Shown: in pieces, positions 1 to 7,958 of the stretch | Layout: every line of letters starts with the position of its first letter | Position numbering within the stretch: the stretch's first letter is position 1 | Assembly: GCA_910588295.1 (NCBI GenBank) | Contig: CAJUQO010000003.1 | Location: 1 to 64,000, forward strand | Length of the DNA stretch: 64,000 nt | DNA from: an uncultured Lachnospiraceae bacterium | GTDB lineage: Bacteria; Bacillota; Clostridia; Lachnospirales; Lachnospiraceae | Direction of reading: 5' to 3' | Made by a program: the position numbers and the translations under genes | Notes under the pieces: generated by a model | The model's input: the letters and a program-made list of their open reading frames with translations, nothing else | Database searches by the model: none | What the model was told of the DNA's origin: nothing

Positions 1-60
1 GGCGACAAAGAGGCGGAGGAGGGCACCGTCTCTGTCCGCGAGCGCACCGAGGGCCGTTAA
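1..60 (+). pseudogene. C-terminal scrap resembling threonyl-tRNA synthetase
   Basis: Frame 1 reads GDKEAEEGTVSVRERTEGR and then stops. This matches, from memory, the anticodon-binding domain near the C-terminus of clostridial threonyl-tRNA synthetases, where a G-D/E-K-E element is followed by TVSVR and an acidic/Gly stretch. Where the family normally continues with about 35 more residues, the frame hits a stop and the DNA changes to a LacI-family coding frame. Only 18 family-like codons are visible, so the identification rests on a short match. It may be a truncated gene or a misassembled contig end. Confidence 0.4.
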
Positions 61-292
61 TGAATCAGAATTTTCCTGCCCGGAGGATATTTCCCTGATC
101 GGTTTTGACAGCCTGATGATCACTGGTTTGATCCGTCCGAGCTGGTATATGGTTGAACAGCCCATGGAAAAGATCTGCGAAAAAGCGGTGGAACTGCTGC
201 TGAGGCGGGTGGAGGGGGAGGATGAGGAAGCGCCTGTAAAGATCTGTTTCGGCACAAAAATACAAAAGGGAGAATCTGTCCGTTCGATATGA
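53..292 (+). pseudogene. LacI-family transcriptional regulator, C-terminal part only
   Basis: The second frame encodes the end of a LacI/GalR-type sensor domain: AVNESEFSCPEDISLIGFDS, then an RPSWYMVEQPMEKI segment and an AVELLLRRVEG helix, with a stop at 290-292. P-E-D-I-S-x-I-G-F-D and the x-Q-P-M-E-x-(I/M) element are signatures of this family's C-terminal subdomain. The helix-turn-helix and most of the sugar-binding domain are absent. Upstream of about base 50 the same frame is Arg/Ser-rich and no longer looks like LacI. Its position just before a transporter operon with a LacI-type operator suggests it is, or was, the local repressor. Confidence 0.7.
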
Positions 293-370
293 ATAAAACG
301 TTTCATGTCGGCCGGATAAGTAATCATGTACGAATTGTAAAGAAATTATAAATACAATGTAAAAATAGTA

Positions 371-399
371 TTGACGCAAGAAAGTATAAATAGTATAAT
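371..399 (+). promoter_or_regulatory. Sigma-A promoter of the first sugar ABC operon
   Basis: TTGACG at 371-376 and a perfect TATAAT at 394-399 are separated by 17 bp. The predicted transcription start is near 406, about 140 nt before the first permease, leaving a leader that contains the operator at 477-500. Confidence 0.8.
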
Positions 400-476
400 C
401 GACGTTAGAAACCAAAAAAATCCTGGAGTATTTTAGAAAAAATGTTCAAATCTTTTGAAACGGCTTTGGGATTCTG

Positions 477-500
477 TCAGCGCGAAACGTTTTGCGCTGA
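477..500 (+). promoter_or_regulatory. LacI-type operator palindrome
   Basis: A 24-bp inverted repeat centred on CG (TCAGCGCGAAAC / GTTTTGCGCTGA) has 11 of 12 base pairs matching. The central AAACGTTT is the kind of core bound by LacI-family repressors. It lies about 75 bp downstream of the predicted start of transcription, where a bound repressor would block elongation. A second AAACGTTT core is at 296-303, upstream of the promoter, so looping between the two is possible. Confidence 0.7.
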
Positions 501-546
501 TGACGAAAAGTATTTTGGGGGAAATGTTCATGGAGGAGGAAAGAGG

Positions 547-1521
547 ATGGAAAAAATCAAGCAAAACGCATTTGTGAAAAAGGTGGGCTTTAATAGAATT
601 GTCCTCATTTTTGTGCTGCTCTTGATGTATCTGGCATTTGGAGCGCTGACGGGGGGCAGTTTCTTTGGGTTTTCACGTATTTTAAACACACTGAATTATG
701 TGTACTTTCTGGGATTCCTTTCCCTGGGGGTAACATTTGTTATCGCTACGGGAGGTATTGATTTCTCCATTGGCCCGGTAATGTACTGTTGCGCCCTTGT
801 TGCAGGTTACAGCCTGACGACTTATGGCGTGCCGATGGGCCTGAGCCTGATCATGAGTATTCTGATCGGCGTTTTGTTCGGTGTTTTTAACGGCTATTTG
901 GTGGCATACTGGAAGGTTCCGCCTTTTATCGTTTCCATGGCAAGCATGAATATAGGAAAAGGTATCGCCGCCGTGTTTACGAAGACGCAGTCGGTGAGCT
1001 GGCCCCAGTCCAATACGGACGGCGGATGGTACAGGAATCTGGTCAGCATGAACGGGATCCCCGTCGGACTGATCATCTTTTTGGTGGTTGCGGTTGTATG
1101 CGCCGTTGTGCTGAATAAAACAGAGTGGGGGCGGTATATGCTCTGTCTCGGAAGCAACGAGGAGGCGGTGAGGCTCTCCGGCGTCAATGTAAAAAAATGG
1201 AAAATGCTTGCTTACATAATCTGCGGGACGCTGGTCGGTATTGCTTCGATTTTCTTTGTGGCAGCTTACACGACGGTGCAGCCCGGATACGGGGATCAGT
1301 ACAACAATGAAGCCATAGCGGGCTGCGTGATGGGCGGTACGTCCATGGCCGGTGGCCTTGCCTCCATCAGCGGTACAGTGATCGGCGTGCTCATCATTTC
1401 TCTTTTACAGCAGGGTATTCTTGCATTGGGATTTACAAAGGACTACCAGTATATTATTACTGGATTGATCGTTATAGCGGCTGTTTATGCCGATGTTTCC
1501 GCAAGACGCAGGAAGAATTAG
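547..1521 (+). CDS. Ribose-type sugar ABC transporter permease (first)
   Basis: A 324-residue polytopic membrane protein of the BPD_transp_2 family (RbsC/XylH-like). It carries about ten hydrophobic segments and the family's typical GVTFVIATGGIDFSIGP stretch followed by an EAA-like region (SGVNVKKWKMLAYIICG). It should pair with the second permease to form the membrane channel for a monosaccharide. The ATG at 547 follows GGAGGA at 532-537. Starting upstream at 442 would place coding sequence over the operator at 477-500 and adds residues that do not look like this family. It is the first gene of a four-gene operon. The sugar cannot be read from sequence. Confidence 0.88.
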   Translation: MEKIKQNAFVKKVGFNRIVLIFVLLLMYLAFGALTGGSFFGFSRILNTLNYVYFLGFLSLGVTFVIATGGIDFSIGPVMYCCALVAGYSLTTYGVPMGLSLIMSILIGVLFGVFNGYLVAYWKVPPFIVSMASMNIGKGIAAVFTKTQSVSWPQSNTDGGWYRNLVSMNGIPVGLIIFLVVAVVCAVVLNKTEWGRYMLCLGSNEEAVRLSGVNVKKWKMLAYIICGTLVGIASIFFVAAYTTVQPGYGDQYNNEAIAGCVMGGTSMAGGLASISGTVIGVLIISLLQQGILALGFTKDYQYIITGLIVIAAVYADVSARRRKN

Positions 1522-1540
1522 AGAAAGGAGAGGTGAGGAT

Positions 1541-3037
1541 ATGGGCGATATTATTTTGACAATGAAGGGTATTGATAAATCTTTTCCCGGCGTTCACGCT
1601 CTGGATCATGTGGATCTGGAGGTGAGGAAGGGAGAAGTCCTGGCGCTGATGGGCGAAAACGGCGCGGGGAAGTCAACGCTGATGAAGGTGCTGACGGGAA
1701 TCTATAAAAAGGATTCAGGTACAATTACATATGAAGGAAAAGAAATAGAATTTAAGAATACAAGGGAGGCTCAGGACGCGGGTATCGTTATCGTGCATCA
1801 GGAGCTGAACATGCTGGGCCATCTGACCGTTGCTCAGAACCTGTTCATTGGCCGGGAGTTCAAAAAAGGGATCCGGATTGATGATAAAAAGATGAATGAA
1901 GAGGCAAAGAAGCTTTTTGACCGTCTGAATGTCCAAATCGACCCGACAGAGACCATGTCAAACCTGACGGTGGGCAAGCAGCAGATGTGTGAGATTGCCA
2001 AGGCGGTTTCCTTTGACGCCAAAGTCATTATTTTCGACGAGCCGTCGGCGGCCCTTACGGAGTCAGAGATCGAAGAGATGTTCAAGATCATCCGCGACCT
2101 GAAGAAAAAAGACATTGCCATGGTATATATTTCCCACCGTATGGATGAGATCAAAGTGATTACAGACCGTGTTACGGTCATGCGCGACGGCGCCTATGTG
2201 GGAACACTGATCACAGAAGAATGTACGAAGGAAGATATCATCAACATGATGGTGGGCCGCGTGATCTATGAAGAACCAAAGACCGAGAGCGCCGTTCCGG
2301 CGGATGCGCCGGTGGTTTTGAAGGTGGAGCATTTGAACGCCGGCAGAATGGTGCAGGATGTAAGCTTTGAACTGCGGAAAGGTGAAATCCTAGGCTTCTC
2401 AGGGCTGATGGGAGCCGGACGGACAGAGACGGCCCGGGCGCTTTTCGGCGCCGATCCCAAGGAGAGCGGGGATATTTATGTCAATGGTAAGAAAGTAACG
2501 ATCAATACCCCCCAGGACGCCGTTGCCTGCGGTATCGGTTATCTCTCCGAGGACAGGAAGAGATATGGTATCGTGGTACAGAAGACGGTGGCCGAGAATA
2601 CAACTATGGCTTCCATGAAGAAATTCATGAACGGTATTTTCATCAATAAGAAAAAAGAGAATGAGGTTGCTGAAGAGTATGTGGAAGCTCTCGCGACAAA
2701 GACCCCGGGCGTGGATCAGCTGGTGGTGAACCTGTCCGGCGGAAATCAGCAGAAGGTTGTTATCGCCAAGTGGCTGACCCGTAATTGTGATATCCTGATT
2801 TTTGACGAACCAACCAGAGGTATTGACGTCGGCGCAAAAAATGAGATTTACAAGCTGATGAACAAGCTGGTGGCGGAAGGAAAATCCATCATCATGATTT
2901 CCTCAGAAATGACAGAGATTCTGCGAATGAGTGACCGCGTCGTTGTCATGTGTGAGGGAAAGAAGACGGGTGAACTGGATATTTCCGAGACGAAGCAGGA
3001 AACAATTATGAATCTTGCTACAAGAGAGATTGAATAG
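1541..3037 (+). CDS. Sugar ABC transporter ATP-binding protein (two ABC domains)
   Basis: A 498-residue RbsA/MglA/XylG-type ATPase with two fused nucleotide-binding domains. The N-terminal half has an intact Walker A (GENGAGKST, about residue 37) and Walker B (VIIFDEPSA). The C-terminal half has the usual degenerate P-loop (GLMGAGRTE), an LSGGNQQK signature and ILIFDEPTRG. Such asymmetry is normal for monosaccharide importers, where one ATP site is catalytic. The start at 1541 follows AAAGGAGAGGTGAGG. It directly follows the first permease and precedes the second, so it energises this importer at the cytoplasmic face. Confidence 0.93.
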   Translation: MGDIILTMKGIDKSFPGVHALDHVDLEVRKGEVLALMGENGAGKSTLMKVLTGIYKKDSGTITYEGKEIEFKNTREAQDAGIVIVHQELNMLGHLTVAQNLFIGREFKKGIRIDDKKMNEEAKKLFDRLNVQIDPTETMSNLTVGKQQMCEIAKAVSFDAKVIIFDEPSAALTESEIEEMFKIIRDLKKKDIAMVYISHRMDEIKVITDRVTVMRDGAYVGTLITEECTKEDIINMMVGRVIYEEPKTESAVPADAPVVLKVEHLNAGRMVQDVSFELRKGEILGFSGLMGAGRTETARALFGADPKESGDIYVNGKKVTINTPQDAVACGIGYLSEDRKRYGIVVQKTVAENTTMASMKKFMNGIFINKKKENEVAEEYVEALATKTPGVDQLVVNLSGGNQQKVVIAKWLTRNCDILIFDEPTRGIDVGAKNEIYKLMNKLVAEGKSIIMISSEMTEILRMSDRVVVMCEGKKTGELDISETKQETIMNLATREIE

Positions 3038-3051
3038 AGAGGGGCAGGAAA

Positions 3052-4023
3052 ATGGCAAATAAAAAATCTTTTGGGGGATTAAAAGTGCGGGAGGCCATGG
3101 TGCTGGGGATCATTGTCGCAATGATCATTCTTTTCAGCATCCTCAGCCCGACTTTCAGGACATATCCCACGCTGGTAAGCGTGTTGGACAACTCATATTA
3201 TATTACGCTTATGGCTTTGGGAGTTACCTTCCCTCTGATCACAGGCGGCGTTGATCTTTCCATCGGTACGGGGCTTGCGTCCTACGCGTTGATCGGTGGA
3301 TTCCTGGTAGTACAGAAGGGAATGCCGATAGGCGTCGGGCTTCTGGCGTGCATCGGGATCGGTGTTTTGATCGGCCTGTTTAACGGTGTGCTGATAGCAA
3401 TCATGGATCTGCCGCCGTTTCTGGCAACACTTTGTACCTGTATGATTACACGAGGCCTGGGGCCGGCGCTCTGCGGTGGTTTCGGCGTGTCCTGGCCGTC
3501 GGCCATATCTTCTCAGGGAGCGTTCCGAAATGTGTTTAAGTTCATCGCCCCGAATGGGATGGTAGTGCCCGTCGGCATTATATCCATGCTGGTTCTGGTT
3601 GCCGTCATGTCCTTTGTACTGGATCATACAAGGGTCGGCCGCTATACAATCGCTATCGGAAGTAATAAAGAAGCGACAAGGCTGGCCGGTGTGAATATCA
3701 AGTTTTATCATGTACTGGCTTATGTGATTTCAGGGTTTTTCGCCGGTCTGGCCGGTATAGCGTATGCCTCTACGTATGCTACGATTTATCCGGGATCAGG
3801 AGCCGGATTTGAGTTGGATGCCATCGGCGGAGCTATCGTGGGCGGTGTTTCCGCGTCGGGTGGCGTAGGTACGATTCTGGGTTCTTTCCTCGGCGTTATC
3901 GTTATCTGCCTGATGAAAGTGGGTCTGCCGTTTATCGGCCTTCAGGCAAACTGGCAGCAGATATTCACCGGTATCGTGCTGATCGTGGCCGTACTGATCG
4001 ACGTGGTGAAAAAGAAAAAATAA
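3052..4023 (+). CDS. Ribose-type sugar ABC transporter permease (second)
   Basis: A 323-residue membrane protein of the same family as the permease at 547-1521. It has a matching GVTFPLITGGVDLSIG element and a C-terminal EAA-like loop (AGVNIKFYHVLAYVISG). Two different permease genes in one operon imply a heterodimeric channel, unlike RbsC homodimers. The gene starts 14 bp after the ATPase stop, behind a GAGGGGCAGG ribosome binding site. A 65-bp gap separates it from the lipoprotein gene. Confidence 0.9.
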   Translation: MANKKSFGGLKVREAMVLGIIVAMIILFSILSPTFRTYPTLVSVLDNSYYITLMALGVTFPLITGGVDLSIGTGLASYALIGGFLVVQKGMPIGVGLLACIGIGVLIGLFNGVLIAIMDLPPFLATLCTCMITRGLGPALCGGFGVSWPSAISSQGAFRNVFKFIAPNGMVVPVGIISMLVLVAVMSFVLDHTRVGRYTIAIGSNKEATRLAGVNIKFYHVLAYVISGFFAGLAGIAYASTYATIYPGSGAGFELDAIGGAIVGGVSASGGVGTILGSFLGVIVICLMKVGLPFIGLQANWQQIFTGIVLIVAVLIDVVKKKK

Positions 4024-4088
4024 TAAAGGTATGTCGTCCTTTTCGGGACTTCATATAAATAAATCAATTTTTAAGGAGGATTTTTAGA

Positions 4089-5324
4089 ATGAAAAAGAAA
4101 GCTCTGGCTATTTTACTCGGCGCAGCGATGGTACTGTCCATGACAGCCTGTGGCGGTGGAAGCAGCAGTGAGGCACCGAAGTCAGACGCAGGAAGCGCTG
4201 CGGGAACAAGCAGCGCGGCAGAGGCAAGCGCAGCACCGGAAGCAAGCAGCGGCGCGGCAGAGGCAAGCGCAGCACCGGAAGCAAGCAGCGGCGCGGCAGA
4301 GGCAAGCAGTACAGAAGGCGGAAATAAGGGCTATAATTTCCAGATGATCGTTAAGAGCTTCCAGTCTACATACTGGCAGGCAGCTATCCAGGGCGTGGAG
4401 CAGGCGAAAGCTGAGCTGGGCGTTGAGGTTGAGGCTAATGGCCCGGCCACAGAGTCTGATATCGCTGATCAGGTTCAGATGCTGGATAATGCTATCGAGA
4501 AAAAGCCGGACGGAATCGCTCTGGCTGCATGCGATACCAATTCTGTTCTTGATTCCCTTGCAAAAGCTCAGCAGGCAGGTATCCCGGTAGTGTGCTTTGA
4601 CACAGGTGTTGCCGATGCTCCGGAAGGCTCCGTGTACGCAACAATAGCTACAGACAACGCTGCGGCAGGCGCCGTTGCGGCAGAGAATATGTTCCCGGTT
4701 ATCGAGGAGAAGATTACAGCGGCGACAGCGGATGCCAAAGTCAGGATCGGTGAGATCAACCAGGATGCTACGGCTCTGAATATCCAGCAGCGTGGCCAGG
4801 GATTCATCAATAAGATGAAAGAGCTCTGCGAGGGCGCGGGCAAGAAGGTTGCCGTGGTTGGTAATGAGTTCTATGTAAACGCTACAGAGAATGCTGCTGC
4901 AGAAGCAGAGGCAGAGGTTATCATCGAGGTTGGTGTTCCGGCTCAGACGACTCCCGAGCAGTGCTCCACAGAGGCCCAGAAGATCATGTCCAAAGAGGAT
5001 ACGATCGCTATCTTTGGTTCCAACCAGACATCCGCTGAGGGTGTTATCGGTGCAAACCAGACATTGAACAAACTGTCCACAGATCCTTCTCAGGGTATTA
5101 TCGGCGCTGGTTTTGATGCCGGTACACCGCAGAAAGAAGCTATCACAAACGGTCAGTTCATCGGTGCTGTGACACAGTCCCCGCTGATGATGGGTTATGA
5201 GGCTGTTGTGACTCTGGCTAAGATCTGTGACGGCGAGAGCGTAGCGGACGTTCCGATGGATGGTTACTGGTATACTGCAGAGACCATGAATGACGACAAT
5301 ATCGCTCCCAACCTTTATGACTAA
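4089..5324 (+). CDS. Sugar-binding lipoprotein of the first ABC transporter
   Basis: A 411-residue extracellular binding protein (Peripla_BP_4, RbsB-like). A signal peptide ends in the lipobox MTAC with the lipidated Cys at 21. A low-complexity Ala/Ser/Glu/Pro linker follows to about residue 78 and contains a perfect 13-residue tandem repeat. The folded domain begins YNFQMIVKSFQSTYWQA and has the family's PDGIALAACDT and GIPVVCFDTG loops. It should capture the sugar outside the cell and deliver it to the two permeases. An AAGGAGGA site precedes the ATG, stronger than for the upstream genes, as expected for a protein needed in excess. It ends the operon before a strong terminator. Confidence 0.92.
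   Translation: MKKKALAILLGAAMVLSMTACGGGSSSEAPKSDAGSAAGTSSAAEASAAPEASSGAAEASAAPEASSGAAEASSTEGGNKGYNFQMIVKSFQSTYWQAAIQGVEQAKAELGVEVEANGPATESDIADQVQMLDNAIEKKPDGIALAACDTNSVLDSLAKAQQAGIPVVCFDTGVADAPEGSVYATIATDNAAAGAVAAENMFPVIEEKITAATADAKVRIGEINQDATALNIQQRGQGFINKMKELCEGAGKKVAVVGNEFYVNATENAAAEAEAEVIIEVGVPAQTTPEQCSTEAQKIMSKEDTIAIFGSNQTSAEGVIGANQTLNKLSTDPSQGIIGAGFDAGTPQKEAITNGQFIGAVTQSPLMMGYEAVVTLAKICDGESVADVPMDGYWYTAETMNDDNIAPNLYD
4215..4309 (+). repeat. 39-bp in-frame tandem repeat in lipoprotein linker
   Basis: Two identical 39-bp units (4215-4253 and 4254-4292) encode AAEASAAPEASSG, and the first 17 bp of a third copy follow. The repeat lengthens the disordered tether between the lipid anchor and the sugar-binding domain. 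Copy number could vary by slippage without breaking the frame. Confidence 0.9.
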
Positions 5325-5360
5325 TTTTCGACGAAATTAGCACATAAAATCTGATTAAAA

Positions 5361-5395
5361 AGAGGGGGAACCGGATGTATTCCGGTTCCCCCTCT
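5361..5395 (+). terminator. Rho-independent terminator of the first ABC operon
   Basis: A perfect 15-bp stem (AGAGGGGGAACCGGA with TCCGGTTCCCCCTCT) closes a TGTAT loop and runs into TTTT. An A-rich flank on the other side means it could also end the convergent AraC transcript. Confidence 0.93.
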
Positions 5396-5401
5396 TTTGC
5401 A

Positions 5402-5472
5402 AAAAATGCCGTCATGGATGACTGCGGATTTTCCGTAAAAATGCCGTTATGGATTACTGTAGGTTTTTCTGT
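5402..5472. repeat. Imperfect 35-bp direct repeat across the araC-type gene end
   Basis: 5402-5436 and 5437-5472 are adjacent, roughly 80% identical copies starting AAAAATGCCGT. The right copy contains the stop codon of the regulator on the minus strand; the left copy lies just past it. This looks like a small tandem duplication that arose at the 3' end of the gene. Confidence 0.6.
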
Positions 5473-6340
5473 AACACAGCGGGGTTATGCCCTCGCTGTT
5501 TTTGAATACGCGGATAAAATGACTGTCATTGCAGAATCCAAGCTGTTCCGTGATCTGGCTGACACTTATGGAAGTGCGTGTCAGAAGGTAGCGTGCTTTC
5601 AGGATTCGCTGCTGTTTGATATATTGTTGTGGCGTCTGATGATACCGTTTCTTGAAACTTTTAATAAAATAGGGCAAACTTACGCCGCACATGTCGGCGA
5701 GCAGGCTGTTGGAATTGTTTTCTCCCAGATGGGCCTGTATATAGCTTTCTGCCATTTTCCAGGGAATAGAAGAGTGTTCCGCGCTCTCTGTATCGGTATA
5801 ATCCGGCAAAGCCAGTAGCTTTACGAGCAGACGATAAAGATCCACAGTGGTATCATAATCCGGATCGCTCATCAAATGCTGCTGTATGAGACTGATCTCC
5901 CTGGAGGCTGTGAGGAAAGGGCCGCCGGTGGAGACCGGAGAGTAGTGCAAAAGCAGTTCATCCATGATGCGGCGGCTGTCGGAGCCGAGAAATTCGATCC
6001 AGATCATTCCAAGGGGATCCTGGGGGTCGCTGCCATAGCTGTGCGGTTCGTGGCTGTTCATCAGGATGAGCTGATTTTTGTACAGGGAGTATTGTTTGCC
6101 GCGGTAAGTAAGCCGGCCCTTGCCGGAAAGAATGCAGAAAATTTCACAGTAGGGCGTCTGTGCGGAACGCTCTACGGAAAATAGGGAAGGGGCTTTTTGC
6201 TCAATACCTGTGCGGTTGAGCTGATACAAAAGGGCGCGTTCATCCACACTGTTTGGATTAATATAATAAAAGTCATGCCAGTTGAGTTCGCCGTTGCAGA
6301 GAAAAATGTCTGCGTAAGGAGCGTCATAGATATATTTCAT
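5447..6340 (-). CDS. AraC-family transcriptional regulator
   Basis: A 297-residue regulator with an N-terminal cupin-like ligand domain (about residues 30-150, including the FCILSGKGRLTYRGKQY strand pair) and a C-terminal double helix-turn-helix. The second helix-turn-helix carries the AraC signature around ISQITEQLGFCNDSHFIRVF. Clostridial proteins of this layout often control sugar utilisation genes. The start at 6340 is chosen because GGAGGG lies just upstream on the minus strand; a longer start at 6400 lacks one. It is convergent with the ABC operon and divergent from the URO-D-like gene, so either could be its target. Confidence 0.85.
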   Translation of the reverse strand: MKYIYDAPYADIFLCNGELNWHDFYYINPNSVDERALLYQLNRTGIEQKAPSLFSVERSAQTPYCEIFCILSGKGRLTYRGKQYSLYKNQLILMNSHEPHSYGSDPQDPLGMIWIEFLGSDSRRIMDELLLHYSPVSTGGPFLTASREISLIQQHLMSDPDYDTTVDLYRLLVKLLALPDYTDTESAEHSSIPWKMAESYIQAHLGENNSNSLLADMCGVSLPYFIKSFKKRYHQTPQQYIKQQRILKARYLLTRTSISVSQITEQLGFCNDSHFIRVFKNSEGITPLCYRKTYSNP

Positions 6341-6498
6341 ATTTTGCCCTCCATCCGACGGAATGCCATATGTCGGAATAATTTGTGCAGCTTTCAGCAA
6401 AGTGTCTGAATGTTTAGATTATATATTACTATATCATATTTGCCCTGCCGGTCAAGTGAACAGGCGATTTTTGTACTGTTTTTGCTTATCTATGTTTA

Positions 6499-6527
6499 TT
6501 GCAGAGAAGAGGGCCGGAGAGTATAGT
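6499..6527 (+). promoter_or_regulatory. Promoter of the URO-D-like gene
   Basis: TTGCAG at 6499-6504 and TATAGT at 6522-6527 are 17 bp apart, in the divergent intergenic region and 57 bp before the ATG. Confidence 0.55.
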
Positions 6528-6583
6528 ATGGATAAACAGTTAGTTGTCAGGACAACGAACAGCAGATTGCGGAGGGTAAAGCT

Positions 6584-7621
6584 ATGACAGGGAAAGAACG
6601 TTTTTATGCAACTGTGGATCGCAGGCCGGTGGATCGCCCGGCGGTGTGGATGAGCGCTCCGGTGGGTGAGGAATTGACCAACATATGTCGCCTTTACGGT
6701 GTGAAGGACTGGCATGAACTGCAGGTCAAAGCGGGGGATGATGTGTACGCCTTCGATATTCCCTATGATTCCGGCTACGCCACGAGTATCGCGGCAGCCT
6801 TTGACTGGTATCAGAATGGTTCCAATGTGGATCCGGAACATCGGACGCTGACGGCCGACGGATGCTTTAAGGATGCGGAAGATCCGGAAGATCTGGCCTT
6901 TTTTGACTGGCCCGATCCGGAAAAATATATTGACCGTGAGGAGTGCCGCCGCCGCTGTCTGGCAGCGCCGGAGGACAGGGCGGTGCTCGGCCAGGTGTGG
7001 AGCGCCCATTTCCAGGATGCCTGTGCGGCTTTCGGTATGGAGACGGCCCTGATGAACATGGCGGCTAATCCGGAGGTTTATCAGGCTGTGGACGAAAAGA
7101 TTTTACAGTTTTACCTGCGGGCCAACGAGATTATCTATGAATCCACAAAAGGGCATCTGGACGCCGTAATCATTGCCAATGATTTCGGCAGCCAGCTCGG
7201 ACTGATGATCTCCCGGCAGATGATCCACGATTATGTCATGCCTGGGGCGAAGCGGATGATCGATCAGGCCCATCAGTATGGGCTGAAGGTGATCTACCAT
7301 TCCTGCGGGGCGATTTTTGATGCTGTTGATGAGCTGATCGAGGCCGGTGCGGATGTGGTGCATCCCATTCAGGCCACGGCCAGGGGCATGGACCCACGCC
7401 GTTTGAAGGAGGCCTACGGTGACAGAGTGGCCTTCTGTGGCGGTGTGGATATCCAGGAGCTGCTGCCCAACGGCACGCCGGAGCAGGTGAAAGCTAAGGT
7501 TCGGGAGCTCAGAGAGATCTTTCCCACGGGCCTGGTCATTTCTCCCAGCCAGGGAGTGATCCTGGATGATGTGCCGCCGGAAAATATACGGGCTATGCTG
7601 GAAGAGGGCTTGAAAATCTGA
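6584..7621 (+). CDS. Uroporphyrinogen decarboxylase-fold protein (MtaA/CmuA-like)
   Basis: A 345-residue protein of the URO-D superfamily. N-terminal MTGKERFYATVDRRPVDRPAVW and the later YHSCGAI motif (HxC, the kind that binds zinc in corrinoid methyltransferases) put it with MtaA/CmuA-like members and not heme-pathway HemE. ADVVHPIQATARGMDP and AFCGGVDIQ are conserved core elements. No corrinoid protein or partner methyltransferase lies nearby. Homologues of this group occur beside sugar transporters in Clostridia, but their reaction is not established. A CGGAGGG site precedes the ATG. The substrate is unknown. Confidence 0.75.
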   Translation: MTGKERFYATVDRRPVDRPAVWMSAPVGEELTNICRLYGVKDWHELQVKAGDDVYAFDIPYDSGYATSIAAAFDWYQNGSNVDPEHRTLTADGCFKDAEDPEDLAFFDWPDPEKYIDREECRRRCLAAPEDRAVLGQVWSAHFQDACAAFGMETALMNMAANPEVYQAVDEKILQFYLRANEIIYESTKGHLDAVIIANDFGSQLGLMISRQMIHDYVMPGAKRMIDQAHQYGLKVIYHSCGAIFDAVDELIEAGADVVHPIQATARGMDPRRLKEAYGDRVAFCGGVDIQELLPNGTPEQVKAKVRELREIFPTGLVISPSQGVILDDVPPENIRAMLEEGLKI

Positions 7622-7658
7622 AAGGATAGGGGAATAAATTCTTACAAAAAGAAGGTAA

Positions 7659-7691
7659 GGCGGCTGAGATATATTGCAAGCCTCAGCCGCC
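7659..7691 (+). terminator. Terminator after the URO-D-like gene
   Basis: A 10-bp stem, GGCGGCTGAG with CTCAGCCGCC, encloses a 13-nt loop and is followed closely by CTTTT. Confidence 0.7.
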
Positions 7692-7803
7692 CGGCTTTTA
7701 AATGGTCTGTTTTCCGAAAACTGTCTTATTTTATCATATCGAAGGCTCTTCCCCAGGGCCAAGCGCCAATCTAAACGATTAGATTTTTATTTCGCAAAAT
7801 CTA

Positions 7804-7831
7804 TTGTTTCACTGTTTCTCTCCGTTATAAT
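7804..7831 (+). promoter_or_regulatory. Candidate distal promoter of the second ABC operon
   Basis: TTGTTT at 7804-7809 and a perfect TATAAT at 7826-7831 are 16 bp apart. A transcript from here would begin near 7838 and include the overlapping hairpins at 7868-7917. Confidence 0.5.
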
Positions 7832-7867
7832 AAAAATATCGAAAAGATATGGGTATGGATTGCAACC

Positions 7868-7917
7868 CCTTAGTTTGGCAGAAAAAAGCTGACTAAGGAC
7901 AATGTGTAAACTGCCAA
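7868..7917 (+). promoter_or_regulatory. Interleaved, mutually exclusive RNA stems
   Basis: CCTTAGT (7868-7874) can pair with ACTAAGG (7892-7898), and TTGGCAG (7875-7881) can pair with CTGCCAA (7911-7917). The arms occur in the order a-b-a'-b', so the RNA can form one hairpin, the other, or a pseudoknot. The first hairpin can be extended by CAG/CTG inside its loop. No known riboswitch class was recognised. It lies about 200 nt before the parvulin-like gene. Confidence 0.5.
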
Positions 7918-7926
7918 ATAAAAAAA

Positions 7927-7940
7927 TTTAAACGTTTAAA
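7927..7940 (+). promoter_or_regulatory. LacI-type operator upstream of the second ABC operon
   Basis: TTTAAACGTTTAAA is a perfect 14-bp palindrome with the same AAACGTTT core as the operator at 477-500. It lies 18 bp upstream of the -35 box at 7959. Confidence 0.55.
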
Positions 7941-7958
7941 AGTAAATTTCACCAGTTG

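Noticed and set aside
442..546. In-frame upstream extension of the first permease
   Set aside because: It would cover the operator palindrome, and the ATG at 547 has a good ribosome binding site and begins a normal permease N-terminus.
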